From: Leeia speluncae
GTDB lineage: Bacteria; Pseudomonadota; Gammaproteobacteria; Burkholderiales; Leeiaceae
Assembly (NCBI RefSeq): GCF_020564625.1
Contig: NZ_JAJBZT010000004.1
Span: 1 to 64,000, forward strand
DNA: 64,000 bases
Reading direction: 5' to 3'
Positions 27,422 through 39,055 of this stretch are shown piece by piece. How positions within the stretch are numbered: position 1 is the first letter of the stretch; every line of letters starts with the position of its first letter. The translations under genes were made by a program, and so were the position numbers. The notes below the pieces were generated by a model. The model saw only the letters and a program-made list of their open reading frames with translations. It searched no databases and was not told the DNA's origin.

Positions 27422-29161
27422 ATGGCTCGCACGAGATATGCAAATCCTGACTTAGCATTAAAGTTACCAGCGTGGAGATCTGCGCTGGTCTTTGGCTTAT
27501 TGGGACTTGGCTTTTTGGCCTTGGTAGGACGCTCGTTGTATTTGCAAGTGCGTCAAGAAGAGTTTCTCCAGAAAGAGGGAGAGGCTCGTTACAGTCGTGT
27601 TATTGCGTTGGTTGCAAAACGTGGTGTGATTACCGATCGTAATGGCTTGACACTAGCGAGAAGTGCACAAGCCGCAAGTATCTGGGCGAACCCTTCTGAA
27701 ACAGATGAAATCACAGCCGTACAATACGCAGTACTAGCAAAAACGCTAGGCATGAATGAAAAAGATATCAAGGCAAAGTTTGCGGGTAAAGAGCGTGGCT
27801 TTGTCTATCTAAAAAGAAGAATCAACCCTGATATTGCAACCGCATTGTTGCAGCAAAAAATCCCCGGAATTTACCAGCAACCAGAATATAAACGCATCTA
27901 TCCTGCCCATGAAGTCATGGCGCATATTGTTGGGTTTACCGATCCTGATGAGCATGGTCAGGAAGGTATTGAGCGCTCAAAAGATAGTCTTTTGGCAGGT
28001 AAGGCTGGTAGCTGGGGTGTAATTAAAGATCGTCGTGGTTATGTGGTAGAGGATCTGGGCAATAAAGTACCACCAAAAGATGGCGAAACCGTTGCGTTGT
28101 CTATTGATAGTGACATCCAGTACTTGGCGTATAGAGAGTTAGCCGCCGGTGTGGCAGAGGCAAAGGCTAAGGCGGGTGGTGTGGTTGTATTGGATGCACA
28201 TACGGGTGAAGTGCTAGCGTTGGCTAATATTCCAACCTATAACCCAAATAATCGCTCAACGATTATCCAGGAAAATATGCGTAACCGCGTATTAACGGAT
28301 CAATTTGAGCCTGGCTCTATGATGAAGCCAATCTCAATTTCTGCCGCATTAGATAATGGTGTGATTACACCAAACAGCACATTTGTTACCACCGGCAGTA
28401 TGCAGATCGCTAACCGTACCATCACGGATACCCATAATTATGGGATGTTGACAACGGGTGGCGTGATCCAGAAATCGAGCAACATTGGTACCGCTACGAT
28501 TGCTTTAAAGATGCCTCCGGAAATGTTGTGGACCATGTATGACAAAGTGGGGTTCGGCAAGATTCCTGCAACTGGATTTCCTGGTGAGGCCAAGGGGCGT
28601 TTGCGTCCTTTCAAAACTTGGAAGCCGGTTGAGCAGGCAACCATGTCTTATGGCTACGGTATTTCTGTGAGCCTGATGCAAGTTGCTCGTTCTTATATGA
28701 TTTTTGCTAACCAAGGTGCCATTCGACCTGTCAGCATTCTAAAGCAATCGGCACCAGGCCCAGCAACTCAGGTAATTAAGCCTGAAACTGCTGCTGAAAT
28801 GCTGAAGATGCTCGAGAAAGTGACGTTGCCTGGTGGTACGGCTCAGTTGGCTCAAGTAGTGGGCTATCGGGTTGGCGGTAAAACAGGGACCGCATATAAG
28901 CACGCAGCGGGTGGTTACTCGAAAAATAAATATGTAGCGTCTTTTGTTGGTGTTGCGCCTATTTCAGCACCTAGGGTGATTGTTGCTGTCATGATTGATG
29001 AGCCCGATCCTAGTAAACACTATGGTGGCCAGGTTTCAGCGCCAATCTTCAGCAAGATTACCGCTGGCATCATGCGTAAGCTAGGTGTGCAGCCAGATGC
29101 GCCCGCACAAACAGTGATTATTCCTGGCTTTGATGAGCCAGAAGCGGAGACTGGACTATGA
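27422..29161 (+). CDS. ftsI: Septal peptidoglycan transpeptidase FtsI (PBP3)
   Basis: FtsI cross-links septal peptidoglycan with FtsW. The 579-residue class B penicillin-binding protein has one N-terminal membrane anchor (about 18-40), the dimerisation domain, and a transpeptidase domain with Ser299 in GSMMKP (SxxK), SSN and KTGTA motifs. Length is normal. Its stop overlaps the start of the fused murE-murF gene (ATGA). Confidence 0.96.
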   Translation: MARTRYANPDLALKLPAWRSALVFGLLGLGFLALVGRSLYLQVRQEEFLQKEGEARYSRVIALVAKRGVITDRNGLTLARSAQAASIWANPSETDEITAVQYAVLAKTLGMNEKDIKAKFAGKERGFVYLKRRINPDIATALLQQKIPGIYQQPEYKRIYPAHEVMAHIVGFTDPDEHGQEGIERSKDSLLAGKAGSWGVIKDRRGYVVEDLGNKVPPKDGETVALSIDSDIQYLAYRELAAGVAEAKAKAGGVVVLDAHTGEVLALANIPTYNPNNRSTIIQENMRNRVLTDQFEPGSMMKPISISAALDNGVITPNSTFVTTGSMQIANRTITDTHNYGMLTTGGVIQKSSNIGTATIALKMPPEMLWTMYDKVGFGKIPATGFPGEAKGRLRPFKTWKPVEQATMSYGYGISVSLMQVARSYMIFANQGAIRPVSILKQSAPGPATQVIKPETAAEMLKMLEKVTLPGGTAQLAQVVGYRVGGKTGTAYKHAAGGYSKNKYVASFVGVAPISAPRVIVAVMIDEPDPSKHYGGQVSAPIFSKITAGIMRKLGVQPDAPAQTVIIPGFDEPEAETGL

Positions 29162-31956
29162 GTCCCGATTTAATTGAACAATTTAGGAAGCTTGTATCAG
29201 ATGTCACCTCGTTGACGATAGATAGTCGTGAAGTGATTGATGGTTCAGCATTCTTTGCGTTGCCGGGTGAGCATGGAGATGGACGGGATTATATTGCTGC
29301 AGCAATTGATGCTGGGGCAACTCTGATTGTCTGGGAATGCGATGGGTTTACTTGGAATCCAGCTTGGTCTGTAAAGAATCTACCTGTTAAAGATTTACGC
29401 CAACAAATTGGTGCGTTAGCGGCAAGTTTTTATGGTAAGCCGGCCGAAAAAATGCGCTGTATTGGTGTGACTGGCACAAATGGAAAGACCTCCTGCACTC
29501 ATTGGCTAATGCAAGCGTTTGATTTGGTGGGTAAAAGAACTGCTGTCGTTGGTACGGTAGGCAATGGTTTTGCAGGAAACTTAACTGAAGCGACGCATAC
29601 AACCCCGATGCCAATTGCTCTTCAGCAATTATTTTCGCGATTTGCAGATGCAGAAGCGGATATTGTTGCGATGGAAGTTTCATCTCATGCCTTAGAGCAA
29701 GGGCGTGCCAATGCTGTTCCATTTAAGACGGCATTGTTCACTAACTTGACGAGAGATCACCTTGATTATCATGGTGATATGCAAGCATATGCGGCGGCAA
29801 AGTCAAAATTGTTTGCCTGGCAAGGTTTAGAGACCGCAGTCTTAAATGCGGATGATCCGTTTTCTGGTGAATTGTCAAACATCGCAGAAAAGAACGGATC
29901 AAAGGTTATTACCTACGGATTATCTGTAGGGGATATTCATTGCACTTCTATCGACATGTCTATTCAAGGTTTGAACCTAGCGGTTGCTACCCCGCAAGGG
30001 GGCCTTGAAGTAAATAGTCGTTTAATTGGTGAGTTTAATATATCCAATTTGCTTGGTGTGCTCGGTGTTTTACTCGCAGAAGGTTTCTCTCTGCCAGAAG
30101 CTAAAAAGGCGCTTGAAGGCATTGAAAGCGTTGCCGGCCGAATGCAACGCGTCGGCGGTGGAGATCAGCCATTGGTAGTGGTTGATTATGCGCATACGCC
30201 AGATGCACTTGAAAAGGCATTGGGCACATTAAAAGTGGTTCTGCCTGAAAGCGGGAAATTAATTTCAGTTTTTGGCTGCGGTGGAGATCGTGACGCAGGT
30301 AAGCGTGCGGTCATGGGGGGTATTTCTACCCGTTTGGCTGATTTTACGATTATTACTAGTGATAATCCTAGAACGGAAGCCGTTGATGCCATTTTGGCAG
30401 AGGTACAATCCGGCGCAGAGCAAGGCAAATATGAAGTCATTGCGGATCGCAAGAACGCGATTCGACGAGCGATTGCTACAGCTAAAGCGGGTGACATTAT
30501 CCTTGTGGCTGGAAAAGGGCATGAGGATTATCAAATTATTGGTAAAACCAAGTATCACTTTGATGACGTAGAGGAAGCAACTTTAGCACTACTTAATGCT
30601 CCGCAAGATAGCATGACTGCTTTGTCGTATGTCGCCAAAGTTGTCGGTGGTGCCTTGATTGGTCAAGATGTCGCGTTCAATTCTGTCACTCACGACACAC
30701 GGTTGGTTAAGTCCGGCACATTGTATATCGCAAGGCAGGGCGCAACTTTAGATGGCCATACCTTAATTCCTGATGCGATTGCAAAAGGGGCTACCGCGGC
30801 GCTCGTCGAAAAGGCATCGCAAACGTATGGGTGTCCAGTCGTATTAGTGGAAAACGCAGACGAAGCGTTGGGCAAGCTAGCTGCTTGGTGGCGTTCTCGC
30901 TTTAGAATTCCTGTTGCGGCGATTACCGGTTCATGTGGAAAGACAACTGTTAAAGATATGCTTGCCGCTGTTTGTGCAGCCAGTGTCGGTGCTGAAAACG
31001 TTGTTGCCACAGAGGGTAGTCTAAACAATCATACAGGCTTGCCGCTAACGCTCCTTCGTCTGAGAAATCACCATCAATATGCAGTGATCGAGATGGGAAT
31101 GAACCATCTTGGTGAGCTTTCCTATCTGACCCAGATTACGCGCCCAACCGTTGCTTTGGTTAATAATGCACAACCAGTCCACCTAGAAGGTGTTGGTTCG
31201 TTAGATGGCGTGGCAAAAGCAAAAGGCGAAATTTACGACGGTCTTCAAGCGAATGGTGTCGCCATCATTAATGCGGAAGATAAATACTGCGACTACTGGA
31301 AGTCTCTTAATGCGAAGCGCCACATTAAAACTTTTGGGTTTGCTAACGCCGACGTATCTGTAAGTGGCAAGTGTTTGCCTTTAGAAAGCCATGTGGAGAT
31401 TCGTTCAAACCTCGGCAAGATTGAAGCAACGCTGAAACAACCAGGCGAACATAATGTCTTAAACGCCGCTGCCGTCACCGCAGTGGCGCAATCACTTGGA
31501 TTGTCGAATGAGTCGATCAAGGCTGGGTTAGCGTCTTATCAAGGTAGCAAAGGCCGTCTGCAACAAAAACCAGCAAAGTTTGGTGGACGTTTAATTGACG
31601 ATAGCTATAATGCCAACCCTGCCAGTATGAAAGCGGCTTTAGATGTCTTGGCAAGGCTGGATGGCACCCGAATTTATGTAATGGGTGGCATGGGTGAATT
31701 AGGTGTTGATAGTCAGTCGCTACATGCCGAAGTTGGCCAATATGCGGTGGGTAAAGTGAATTACCTATTGGCATGGGGTGGTGATAGTTTTGCTGCAGCA
31801 AAACAATTTGGGGAAAATGGATATTTCTTTGAAGATTTCCAAGCGCTACTCAATAAAGTAGCTACCTTGGTAGACAAAGACGTTACCGTTTTGGTGAAAG
31901 GGTCTCGTTCCATGAAAATGGAAAGAGTGGTTGAGTTTTTGATGGGGGAGGCCTGA
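29158..31956 (+). CDS. murEF: Fused MurE-MurF: UDP-MurNAc-tripeptide and pentapeptide ligase
   Basis: One 932-residue chain carries two Mur ligases. The MurE half (about 1-480) has the ATP loop GVTGTNGKTS (about 104-113) and the DNPR motif (TSDNPRTEA) that marks meso-diaminopimelate addition. The MurF half (about 486-932) has its own ATP loop GSCGKTTVKD (about 591-600) and DDSYNANPASMKAALD; it adds D-Ala-D-Ala. The join lies around residues 480-486, where an in-frame ATG at 30613 (Met486) coincides with the expected MurF N-terminus and no stop separates the halves. Fused forms are known in some betaproteobacteria such as Bordetella. Both active sites look intact. It starts inside the ftsI stop codon and abuts mraY. 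Confidence 0.95.
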   Translation: MSPDLIEQFRKLVSDVTSLTIDSREVIDGSAFFALPGEHGDGRDYIAAAIDAGATLIVWECDGFTWNPAWSVKNLPVKDLRQQIGALAASFYGKPAEKMRCIGVTGTNGKTSCTHWLMQAFDLVGKRTAVVGTVGNGFAGNLTEATHTTPMPIALQQLFSRFADAEADIVAMEVSSHALEQGRANAVPFKTALFTNLTRDHLDYHGDMQAYAAAKSKLFAWQGLETAVLNADDPFSGELSNIAEKNGSKVITYGLSVGDIHCTSIDMSIQGLNLAVATPQGGLEVNSRLIGEFNISNLLGVLGVLLAEGFSLPEAKKALEGIESVAGRMQRVGGGDQPLVVVDYAHTPDALEKALGTLKVVLPESGKLISVFGCGGDRDAGKRAVMGGISTRLADFTIITSDNPRTEAVDAILAEVQSGAEQGKYEVIADRKNAIRRAIATAKAGDIILVAGKGHEDYQIIGKTKYHFDDVEEATLALLNAPQDSMTALSYVAKVVGGALIGQDVAFNSVTHDTRLVKSGTLYIARQGATLDGHTLIPDAIAKGATAALVEKASQTYGCPVVLVENADEALGKLAAWWRSRFRIPVAAITGSCGKTTVKDMLAAVCAASVGAENVVATEGSLNNHTGLPLTLLRLRNHHQYAVIEMGMNHLGELSYLTQITRPTVALVNNAQPVHLEGVGSLDGVAKAKGEIYDGLQANGVAIINAEDKYCDYWKSLNAKRHIKTFGFANADVSVSGKCLPLESHVEIRSNLGKIEATLKQPGEHNVLNAAAVTAVAQSLGLSNESIKAGLASYQGSKGRLQQKPAKFGGRLIDDSYNANPASMKAALDVLARLDGTRIYVMGGMGELGVDSQSLHAEVGQYAVGKVNYLLAWGGDSFAAAKQFGENGYFFEDFQALLNKVATLVDKDVTVLVKGSRSMKMERVVEFLMGEA

Positions 31957-33069
31957 GTGTTATTACTATTGGCACAATGGCTTGGTTCGGAAGTCCGAGC
32001 GTTTAACGTTATTAATTACATCACCCTGCGTGGTGTACTTGCCATGCTAACTGCATTGGCCTTTTCACTCGTACTTGGGCCGTCTGTTATTCGAAAGTTA
32101 ACCGAGTTAAAGGTCGGTCAGCCATTAAGAGAAGAAAAGCTAACCACGCATGTTGCAAAAATTGGTACCCCAACAATGGGTGGGACGCTAATTTTACTCT
32201 CCATTGCGATCACCACATTACTCTGGGCGGATTTACGAAACCATTATGTATGGTTATTGCTATTTGTCACTCTGGGGACAGGTGTTATCGGGTTTGTCGA
32301 TGACTATAAAAAAGTGGTTTACAAAAATCCGGCAGGTTTGTCAGGCAAAGCAAAAATGTTCTGGCAAAGCATTATTGCGATCATTGCTGGCTATTGGTTA
32401 GCTACCCATGGTTCTTTTACGTTGGATGCATTTAAAGAGGCAAGTGCTCAAACCACGCTGATTGTTCCGTTCTTCAAAACAATTGCTTTCCCGTTTGGCG
32501 TAGCTGGTTTTATGGTGCTGACTTATTTGGTGATTGTTGGCAGTAGTAATGCCGTTAACTTAACAGATGGATTGGATGGGTTGGCCATCATGCCATCTGT
32601 GATGGTTTCAGGTGCATTGGCCATTTTTGCTTATGTTGCTGGTAACGTAATTTTCTCCAAGTATTTGGGGTTGCCTCATATTCCTGGTGCAGCTGAAGTC
32701 GTTGTGTTTTGTGCCGCATTGGTCGGTGCTGGCCTAGGGTTCTTATGGTTTAACGCCTATCCTGCTGAGGTGTTTATGGGGGATGTTGGCGCGTTAGCTA
32801 TTGGCTCTGCTTTGGGTACGGTAGCCGTTATTGTTAGGCAAGAAATTGTATTGGCGATTATGGGGGGGGTGTTTGTGATGGAGGCGGTGTCCGTCATGTT
32901 GCAAGTTGCCTACTTCAAATACAGTGGCGGTAAGCGCATTTTCCTCATGGCACCTCTGCACCATCACTATGAGAAAAAAGGCTGGAAGGAAACACAAGTC
33001 GTTGTTCGCTTCTGGATTATTACCATGATGTTAGTGTTGGCGGGACTTGCCACGCTTAAATTGAGGTAG
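31957..33069 (+). CDS. mraY: Phospho-N-acetylmuramoyl-pentapeptide transferase
   Basis: MraY moves phospho-MurNAc-pentapeptide to undecaprenyl phosphate, forming lipid I at the inner membrane. The 370-residue protein has ten membrane segments, the GTPTMGG loop, [18 protein letters not shown] and the [13 protein letters not shown] signature. The start is GTG immediately after the murEF stop (TGAGTG), with GGGGGAGG as ribosome binding site. Confidence 0.97.
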   Translation: MLLLLAQWLGSEVRAFNVINYITLRGVLAMLTALAFSLVLGPSVIRKLTELKVGQPLREEKLTTHVAKIGTPTMGGTLILLSIAITTLLWADLRNHYVWLLLFVTLGTGVIGFVDDYKKVVYKNPAGLSGKAKMFWQSIIAIIAGYWLATHGSFTLDAFKEASAQTTLIVPFFKTIAFPFGVAGFMVLTYLVIVGSSNAVNLTDGLDGLAIMPSVMVSGALAIFAYVAGNVIFSKYLGLPHIPGAAEVVVFCAALVGAGLGFLWFNAYPAEVFMGDVGALAIGSALGTVAVIVRQEIVLAIMGGVFVMEAVSVMLQVAYFKYSGGKRIFLMAPLHHHYEKKGWKETQVVVRFWIITMMLVLAGLATLKLR

Positions 33070-33074
33070 CGCAA

Positions 33075-34457
33075 ATGTACGGAAACAAACGGGTTCTAGT
33101 GCTTGGCTTAGGGGATAGCGGTTTTTCTGCTAGCCGCTGGCTCATCTCTCATGGTGCGGAAGTAACTGTCGCGGATAGTCGTGAAAATCCTCCGCAACTG
33201 GCTAAGTTTCGTGAAGCATTCCCTTCTGTTTCTATTCATTTAGGCCCATTTGACGACATGATCTTTGGTGGCGTTGACTACGTTGTGGTCAGCCCTGGTA
33301 TTGCGATTGCAGAGCCATGTATTGCAAGGGCCATTGCAAAAGGGATTGAAGTAATTGGTGATGTGGAGTTATTTGCTCGCAGTGTCAAACACTGGCCAAG
33401 TAAGGTAATCGCCATTACCGGCTCAAACGGCAAAAGCACGGTGACTAGTTTGGTTGGTCATTTGTGCGAATCTCAAGGACTGAAAACCGTAGTGGCAGGC
33501 AACATTGGCCTGCCGGTTCTGGATGCACTAACAATGGCTGAGGAAGATATTGCCGATGGTGAAGGTCATCCTGATGTCTTTGTTCTTGAACTATCTAGCT
33601 TTCAACTAGAAACGACGTTCTCACTTCATTGCCATAGTGCGGCAGTGTTGAATATTTCAGAAGACCATCTAGACCGTTATAACGGAATGGATGGTTATGC
33701 AACAGCGAAGTCTCGTATTTTTCAGCAATGTGATAGTCAAGTGCTGAACAAAGAAGATTGGCGCTGTTTGGCAATGCAAAAGCAAACAAAAGCATGCTTT
33801 CATTTTGGGTTAGGTTTGCCTGAAAAAGTGACCGATTTTGGTATGGTTGAAACGCCATCCGGACCATGGTTGGTGAAAGGGGGGGACGCACTAATGGCTG
33901 TTAGTGATATCCCACTTGCCGGGCTCCACAATGCAGCGAACACCCTAGCTGCGTTTGCGCTACTAGAAGGTGCTGGTTTGGATGCAAAGGCAGCCATACC
34001 ACACGTTGGCAGCTTTAAAGGTCTAGCGCATCGGGTCGAGCCCGTTGTTACCGTCAATAATGTGACTTTTATTGATGACTCAAAAGGTACCAATGTCGGG
34101 GCTACGGAAGCTGCATTAAAGGGGATGACAAGACCCGTGTTGTTGATTGCGGGTGGTGATGGCAAGGGGCAAGATTTTTCGCCATTAAAAGCCGCAATTC
34201 TGCAATCAGGAAAGGCCGTGTTTTTAATCGGCAAAGATGCGCAAGCAATTGCTGATGTGATCGGGACTGCTTTGCCTGTTTCTATGCATTCATCTTTAGA
34301 AGATGCAGTGGAAGCTGCATGGCAAGCAGCGGCGGCAGGGGACGTGATTTTGTTAAGTCCGGCATGCGCAAGCCTCGATATGTTTAAAAACTATGCACAC
34401 CGTGCTGAAGTATTTATTTCCGCAGCCAAGCAAATTGCGGCTAGACAGCAAGGATAA
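33075..34457 (+). CDS. murD: UDP-N-acetylmuramoylalanine--D-glutamate ligase
   Basis: MurD adds D-glutamate to UDP-MurNAc-L-Ala in the cytoplasm. The 460-residue protein has an N-terminal Rossmann-like domain ([17 protein letters not shown]), the ATP loop [13 protein letters not shown], the central Mur ligase domain (LELSSFQLE) and a C-terminal domain with [12 protein letters not shown]. It begins five bases after mraY, with GAGGTAG inside the mraY end as ribosome binding site. Confidence 0.96.
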   Translation: MYGNKRVLVLGLGDSGFSASRWLISHGAEVTVADSRENPPQLAKFREAFPSVSIHLGPFDDMIFGGVDYVVVSPGIAIAEPCIARAIAKGIEVIGDVELFARSVKHWPSKVIAITGSNGKSTVTSLVGHLCESQGLKTVVAGNIGLPVLDALTMAEEDIADGEGHPDVFVLELSSFQLETTFSLHCHSAAVLNISEDHLDRYNGMDGYATAKSRIFQQCDSQVLNKEDWRCLAMQKQTKACFHFGLGLPEKVTDFGMVETPSGPWLVKGGDALMAVSDIPLAGLHNAANTLAAFALLEGAGLDAKAAIPHVGSFKGLAHRVEPVVTVNNVTFIDDSKGTNVGATEAALKGMTRPVLLIAGGDGKGQDFSPLKAAILQSGKAVFLIGKDAQAIADVIGTALPVSMHSSLEDAVEAAWQAAAAGDVILLSPACASLDMFKNYAHRAEVFISAAKQIAARQQG

Positions 34458-34465
34458 GCATTGTT

Positions 34466-35632
34466 ATGGGATTTTCATTTCGCCAACTACGTAACCGTCC
34501 GCAGCCAGCAGGCTCAGATCAGTTGCTGATCTGGTCGGTATTGATTTTGTTGGCAATTGGATTGGTAATGGTTTATTCCGCGTCAATTGCCTATGCGGCA
34601 ACTGACAAAGATACCGGCTATAAGATGACGTATTACCTTTTGCGCCAAGCAATTTTCCTTGGAGTAGGCTTTCTAGCAGGTTTTGCTGCATACCAATTTC
34701 CTACACGGATATGGCAGCAATACGCCCCTTATGCGTTCTTGTTTGGTTTGGCGTTGTTAGTGCTGGTGTTAGTTCCTCATGTAGGCCGTGAAATTAATGG
34801 TAGTCGACGTTGGTTGGGTTTGGTGGTCATCAACCTTCAACCATCCGAACTAATGAAATTGTTTGCTGTTCTTTATGCTGCGGATTACACCGTCCGTAAA
34901 GCTGCTTACATGCACAGCTTAATCAAGGGCTTTGTCCCAATGTTCATGGTGATGCTGATCACTGGTGGTTTGCTACTGTCTGAGCCTGACTTTGGTGCGT
35001 TTGCAGTAATTACAGCCATTGCCATGGGCTGTTTGTTCCTTGGTGGGTTAAACGGCATGCTGTTTATTGGCTTGGTGGTGTTTTTGGCCATTGGCTTTGT
35101 CGGTTTGGTGGTGTTCTCACCTTATCGCTATGCTCGATTGACAGGGTTTCTAGATCCGTGGGCAGATCCATTAGGTAAGGGGTATCAGTTATCGCACTCT
35201 CTGATTGCATTTGGCCGTGGTGAATGGCTAGGGGTTGGATTAGGCGGGTCGGTTGAAAAGTTATATTACCTTCCTGAAGCGCATACAGACTTCTTGATGG
35301 CAATTGTTGCAGAAGAACTAGGCTTTGTTGGTGTGGCGGTTGTTATTGGGTTGTTTGTGGTAATGATCTGGCGAATTTTTGCGATTGGTAAACAATCGAT
35401 GAAACTAGAGCGTTATTGGTCGGCATTGGCGGCGTACGGTGTTGCCATTTGGCTCGGTGTTCAATCCATTATCAATATGGGGGTAAACATGGGCTTGCTA
35501 CCAACAAAAGGCCTGACGCTCCCATTGATGAGCTTTGGTGGTTCTGGGATTGTCGCAAACTTAATTGCGTTGGCGCTGGTGCTACGAATTGATTGGGAAT
35601 CGAGGCAAATGATGAGGGGGTATCAGGTATGA
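34466..35632 (+). CDS. ftsW: Septal peptidoglycan polymerase FtsW
   Basis: A SEDS-family glycosyltransferase that polymerises lipid II at the septum with FtsI. The 388-residue protein has ten membrane segments, MVYSAS in the first one, the conserved GSRRWLG loop, QPSELMKLF, and [18 protein letters not shown] with the catalytic-region acidic residues. AAGGA precedes the ATG. Its stop overlaps the murG start (ATGA at 35629-35632). Confidence 0.96.
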   Translation: MGFSFRQLRNRPQPAGSDQLLIWSVLILLAIGLVMVYSASIAYAATDKDTGYKMTYYLLRQAIFLGVGFLAGFAAYQFPTRIWQQYAPYAFLFGLALLVLVLVPHVGREINGSRRWLGLVVINLQPSELMKLFAVLYAADYTVRKAAYMHSLIKGFVPMFMVMLITGGLLLSEPDFGAFAVITAIAMGCLFLGGLNGMLFIGLVVFLAIGFVGLVVFSPYRYARLTGFLDPWADPLGKGYQLSHSLIAFGRGEWLGVGLGGSVEKLYYLPEAHTDFLMAIVAEELGFVGVAVVIGLFVVMIWRIFAIGKQSMKLERYWSALAAYGVAIWLGVQSIINMGVNMGLLPTKGLTLPLMSFGGSGIVANLIALALVLRIDWESRQMMRGYQV

Positions 35633-36702
35633 GTAATAAAACCGCTCTCATTATGGCTGCAGGTACTGGTGGTCATATCTTCCCTGCTTTGGCTGTTGCA
35701 GATGCGCTTAGTAGCAAAGGGTGGAAGATTGTCTGGCTTGGCACGATTGGGGGAATGGAAAATCGCCTAGTAGCAAATAAAGGCTACCCTATCGTTCAGT
35801 TAGAAATGAAGGGTGTCAGAGGGAATGGCATCGTTCGTAAGCTGATGGCGCCTGCTATGTTAGCAAAATCTGTCTTGCAAGCTAGAAAGGCAATCCAAGT
35901 ACATCGCCCGTCTTTGGTGGTTGGTTTTGGTGGTTATGTATGCGGCCCAGGTGCCGTTGCTGCAAAGTTGTCTGGCATTCCATTGGTCATCCATGAGCAA
36001 AATGCGATTGCCGGAATGACAAACCGTCTTGCTGCCAAAATGGCTAAGCTGATTTTGCAAGCTTTCCCGAAAGCATTTGAAGCTGCTAGCAATGTTCGTA
36101 CGGTTGGAAATCCTGTTCGCGATGCGATTTGCCAGATTCAATCGCCCGCGTTGCGATATGAAAATCGGCAAGGCGCTTTAAATCTATTGGTCGTAGGTGG
36201 CAGTTTAGGAGCAAAAGCCCTGAATGAAGTTGTACCAGCCGCCATCGCTTTGCTTCCAACAGAAATGCGACCAAGGATCACTCACCAATCTGGTGAAAAA
36301 CAGATTGCGGAGTTACGCGCAAATTATGAGGCTGCAGGGGTAGGTGCTGAGGCGGTTCCCTTTATTGAGGATATGGCTTCTGCTTTAGCTGCGGCTGATG
36401 TAGTGATCTGTCGAGCAGGTGCATTAACCGTCAGTGAATTAGCCGTTGCAGGCGTTCCTGGTATTTATGTGCCGTTGCCACACGCGGTGGATGATCATCA
36501 GACAGCCAATGCAAAATCGCTTACAGAGAATGATGCAGGCTGGTTATTGCCACAATCATCATTAAATGCCAACTCATTGGCTGCGCTACTGCAAGGTTTA
36601 ACAAGAGAAGAATTAAAACGTCGAGCGATGAATGCTCGTCAATTAGGGTTGCCGCATGCGACTGATATGGTAGTCGTGGCATGTGAAGAGGTTGCTAAAT
36701 GA
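35629..36702 (+). CDS. murG: Lipid II synthase MurG
   Basis: MurG is the GT28 glycosyltransferase that adds GlcNAc to lipid I on the inner face of the membrane. The 357-residue protein has [16 protein letters not shown] at the N-terminus, [22 protein letters not shown], and the UDP-GlcNAc-binding [10 protein letters not shown]. The frame is open further upstream inside ftsW, but GAGGGGG at 35614-35620 and the ATGA overlap place the start at 35629. Confidence 0.96.
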   Translation: MSNKTALIMAAGTGGHIFPALAVADALSSKGWKIVWLGTIGGMENRLVANKGYPIVQLEMKGVRGNGIVRKLMAPAMLAKSVLQARKAIQVHRPSLVVGFGGYVCGPGAVAAKLSGIPLVIHEQNAIAGMTNRLAAKMAKLILQAFPKAFEAASNVRTVGNPVRDAICQIQSPALRYENRQGALNLLVVGGSLGAKALNEVVPAAIALLPTEMRPRITHQSGEKQIAELRANYEAAGVGAEAVPFIEDMASALAAADVVICRAGALTVSELAVAGVPGIYVPLPHAVDDHQTANAKSLTENDAGWLLPQSSLNANSLAALLQGLTREELKRRAMNARQLGLPHATDMVVVACEEVAK

Positions 36703-38090
36703 GACATAAAGTAAAACATATACATTTCGTAGGCATTGGTGGCGTTGGGATGTCTGGTATTGCTGAGGTTTTGCTTAACCTTGGCTTTGAGGTCTCAGGT
36801 TCCGACTTAGCCTCTAATGCAACGACATTGCGCCTGCAAGAGGCTGGTGCAAAGGTGTTTCAAGGTCATGCACATGGGCAATTAAGTACTGCAGATGTAG
36901 TGGTTGTCTCCAGTGCGGTTAACGAAGAAAACCCAGAAGTGAAAGATGCGCGTGCAGCGGGTATTCCCGTGGTGCCACGCGCCATGATGCTTGGCGAACT
37001 AATGCGCTTACGGCAAGGGATTGCCGTAGCCGGAACACATGGAAAAACCACCACCACCAGCTTGGTCGCCTCTATTTTGGCGGGGGCAGGCTTAGACCCA
37101 ACCTTCGTGATTGGTGGTCGTTTAAATGCGGCGGGCAGTAATGCCAAGCTCGGCCAAGGGGACTTTTTAGTAGCAGAAGCAGATGAGTCAGACGCCTCGT
37201 TTTTGCTACTCTCTCCTGTTATCTCGATTGTAACGAATATCGATGCTGATCATATGGATACCTATGATCATGATTTCGAAAAACTGAAGTCAGCGTTTGT
37301 AGATTTTCTACAGCATTTGCCTTTTTATGGGCGTGCTGTTTTGTGTATTGATGATGAGAACGTAAGAAGTATTCTGCCAAGAGTCAGCAAGCCAGTAACC
37401 ACTTATGGTGTGTCAGCGGATGCCCATATCCGTGCAGAAAATATCGTCGCAGCAAATGGCAAAATGCAATTTGATGCAGTGTGGGAAAACGGCACAACAC
37501 ATCGCTTACCCATTACGCTGAATATTCCGGGACATCACAACGTATTAAATGCGCTAGCGGCTATTGCTGTCGCGCTAGAGGTTGATGCGGATGAGTCCGC
37601 TATTCAACACGCGCTTCAAGAGTTTGGTGGCGTTGGTCGACGTTTCCAACGCTATGGTGAAGTGGCTCTGCCTGAAGATGGATCTTTTACCCTAGTAGAT
37701 GACTATGGACACCACCCTGTAGAAATGGAAGCGACCCTCGCGGCAGCAAGAGGCGCATTCCCGGGTCGTCGTTTAGTACTTGCGTTCCAACCGCATCGCT
37801 TTACTCGTACGCGTGATTTATTTGAAGATTTTGTACAGATCCTAAATAAAGCAGATGCACTTGTGCTTGCCGAAGTATATGCAGCTGGTGAGGCTCCCAT
37901 TGTGGCCGCAGATGGACGTGCTTTATCGCGAGCTATTCGTGTTCAAGGAAAAATTGAACCGGTGTTCGTTCCAGAAATTTCAGAAATGCCAGATGCCATC
38001 TTAAGAGTTGTTCAATCTGGTGATGTAGTCATTACTATGGGCGCCGGCACAATCGGTGGGGTCCCAGCAAAATTGGTGTCAACAAAATGA
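36699..38090 (+). CDS. murC: UDP-N-acetylmuramate--L-alanine ligase
   Basis: MurC adds L-alanine to UDP-MurNAc, the first peptide step. The 463-residue protein has [17 protein letters not shown] loop [20 protein letters not shown], and the C-terminal [14 protein letters not shown]. It overlaps murG at the start and ddlB at the end, each by four bases (ATGA). Confidence 0.96.
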   Translation: MRHKVKHIHFVGIGGVGMSGIAEVLLNLGFEVSGSDLASNATTLRLQEAGAKVFQGHAHGQLSTADVVVVSSAVNEENPEVKDARAAGIPVVPRAMMLGELMRLRQGIAVAGTHGKTTTTSLVASILAGAGLDPTFVIGGRLNAAGSNAKLGQGDFLVAEADESDASFLLLSPVISIVTNIDADHMDTYDHDFEKLKSAFVDFLQHLPFYGRAVLCIDDENVRSILPRVSKPVTTYGVSADAHIRAENIVAANGKMQFDAVWENGTTHRLPITLNIPGHHNVLNALAAIAVALEVDADESAIQHALQEFGGVGRRFQRYGEVALPEDGSFTLVDDYGHHPVEMEATLAAARGAFPGRRLVLAFQPHRFTRTRDLFEDFVQILNKADALVLAEVYAAGEAPIVAADGRALSRAIRVQGKIEPVFVPEISEMPDAILRVVQSGDVVITMGAGTIGGVPAKLVSTK

Positions 38091-39016
38091 CCGATCAAAA
38101 AACAAAATTTGGCAAAGTTGCCGTAGTCTGCGGTGGTAATTCTGCAGAGCGTGAAGTATCACTGATGAGTGGCGAAGGCGTGCTCAATGCATTGCTTTCG
38201 AAGGGCGTGGATGCACATCATTTTGATCCTGCAGAAAAACCGCTGACCGCATTGCAAGCAGAAGGGTTTACACGGGCATTTCTAATTCTTCATGGCCCGT
38301 TTGGCGAAGATGGCACTGTTCAAGGTGCATTAGAAGTCATGGGGATACCTTATACCGGTTGTGGCGTGCTTGCTTCTGCGGTGGGGATGGATAAGTTAAG
38401 AACCAAGTTGCTTTGGAGAGCATTGTCTCTGCCAATTCCAGAGTTTGCTTTATTGGATGACGATAGCGACTTTGATGCGATTGAGACATCACTTGGATTG
38501 CCGTTGTTCGTCAAACCCGCAACGGAAGGGTCAAGCATTGGTGTGACCAAGGTAAAAAATAGCGGTGAATTAAAAGCTGCATACCTAGCAGCCAAAAAAT
38601 ATGACCGAGTGGTGATTGCTGAGCAATTTATTGGCGGCGGGGAATATACAGCAAGTGTGCTTGGCGATACCGTGCTGCCATTTGTGAAAATTGAGCCAGC
38701 AACAGAGTTTTACGACTACGAAGCAAAGTACTTTCGTGATGACACGGTTTATCGTTGCCCATGCGGATTGTCTGAAAGCCAAGAGGCAGAAATTGCTGCA
38801 CTAGTGAAGAAAGCATTCTGGGCGATTGGTGGAAAAAGCTGGGGACGTGTTGACTTTTTAATGGATGAAGCGGGTAAAGCCTATTTATTAGAGGCCAATA
38901 CCGCGCCAGGCATGACATCGCATAGTTTGTTCCCAATGGCAGCAAAGCAACTTGGAATTGCCTATGAGGATGTGGTTGTTCGTATCTTAGAAACCACCTT
39001 AGAAGGTAATGGTTAA
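38087..39016 (+). CDS. ddlB: D-alanine--D-alanine ligase
   Basis: DdlB makes D-Ala-D-Ala for MurF. The 309-residue ATP-grasp enzyme has [40 protein letters not shown], and the metal-binding [15 protein letters not shown] near the C-terminus. It overlaps murC by four bases. ftsQ starts 39 bases later. Confidence 0.96.
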   Translation: MTDQKTKFGKVAVVCGGNSAEREVSLMSGEGVLNALLSKGVDAHHFDPAEKPLTALQAEGFTRAFLILHGPFGEDGTVQGALEVMGIPYTGCGVLASAVGMDKLRTKLLWRALSLPIPEFALLDDDSDFDAIETSLGLPLFVKPATEGSSIGVTKVKNSGELKAAYLAAKKYDRVVIAEQFIGGGEYTASVLGDTVLPFVKIEPATEFYDYEAKYFRDDTVYRCPCGLSESQEAEIAALVKKAFWAIGGKSWGRVDFLMDEAGKAYLLEANTAPGMTSHSLFPMAAKQLGIAYEDVVVRILETTLEGNG

Positions 39017-39055
39017 TGTTTGACGTATTGCTTGATTGGGCTGGAGATATCGCAT

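Noticed and set aside
30186-30497. Minus-strand reading frame inside murEF
   Set aside because: It lies antisense within the conserved MurE region and has no start signal or family resemblance.
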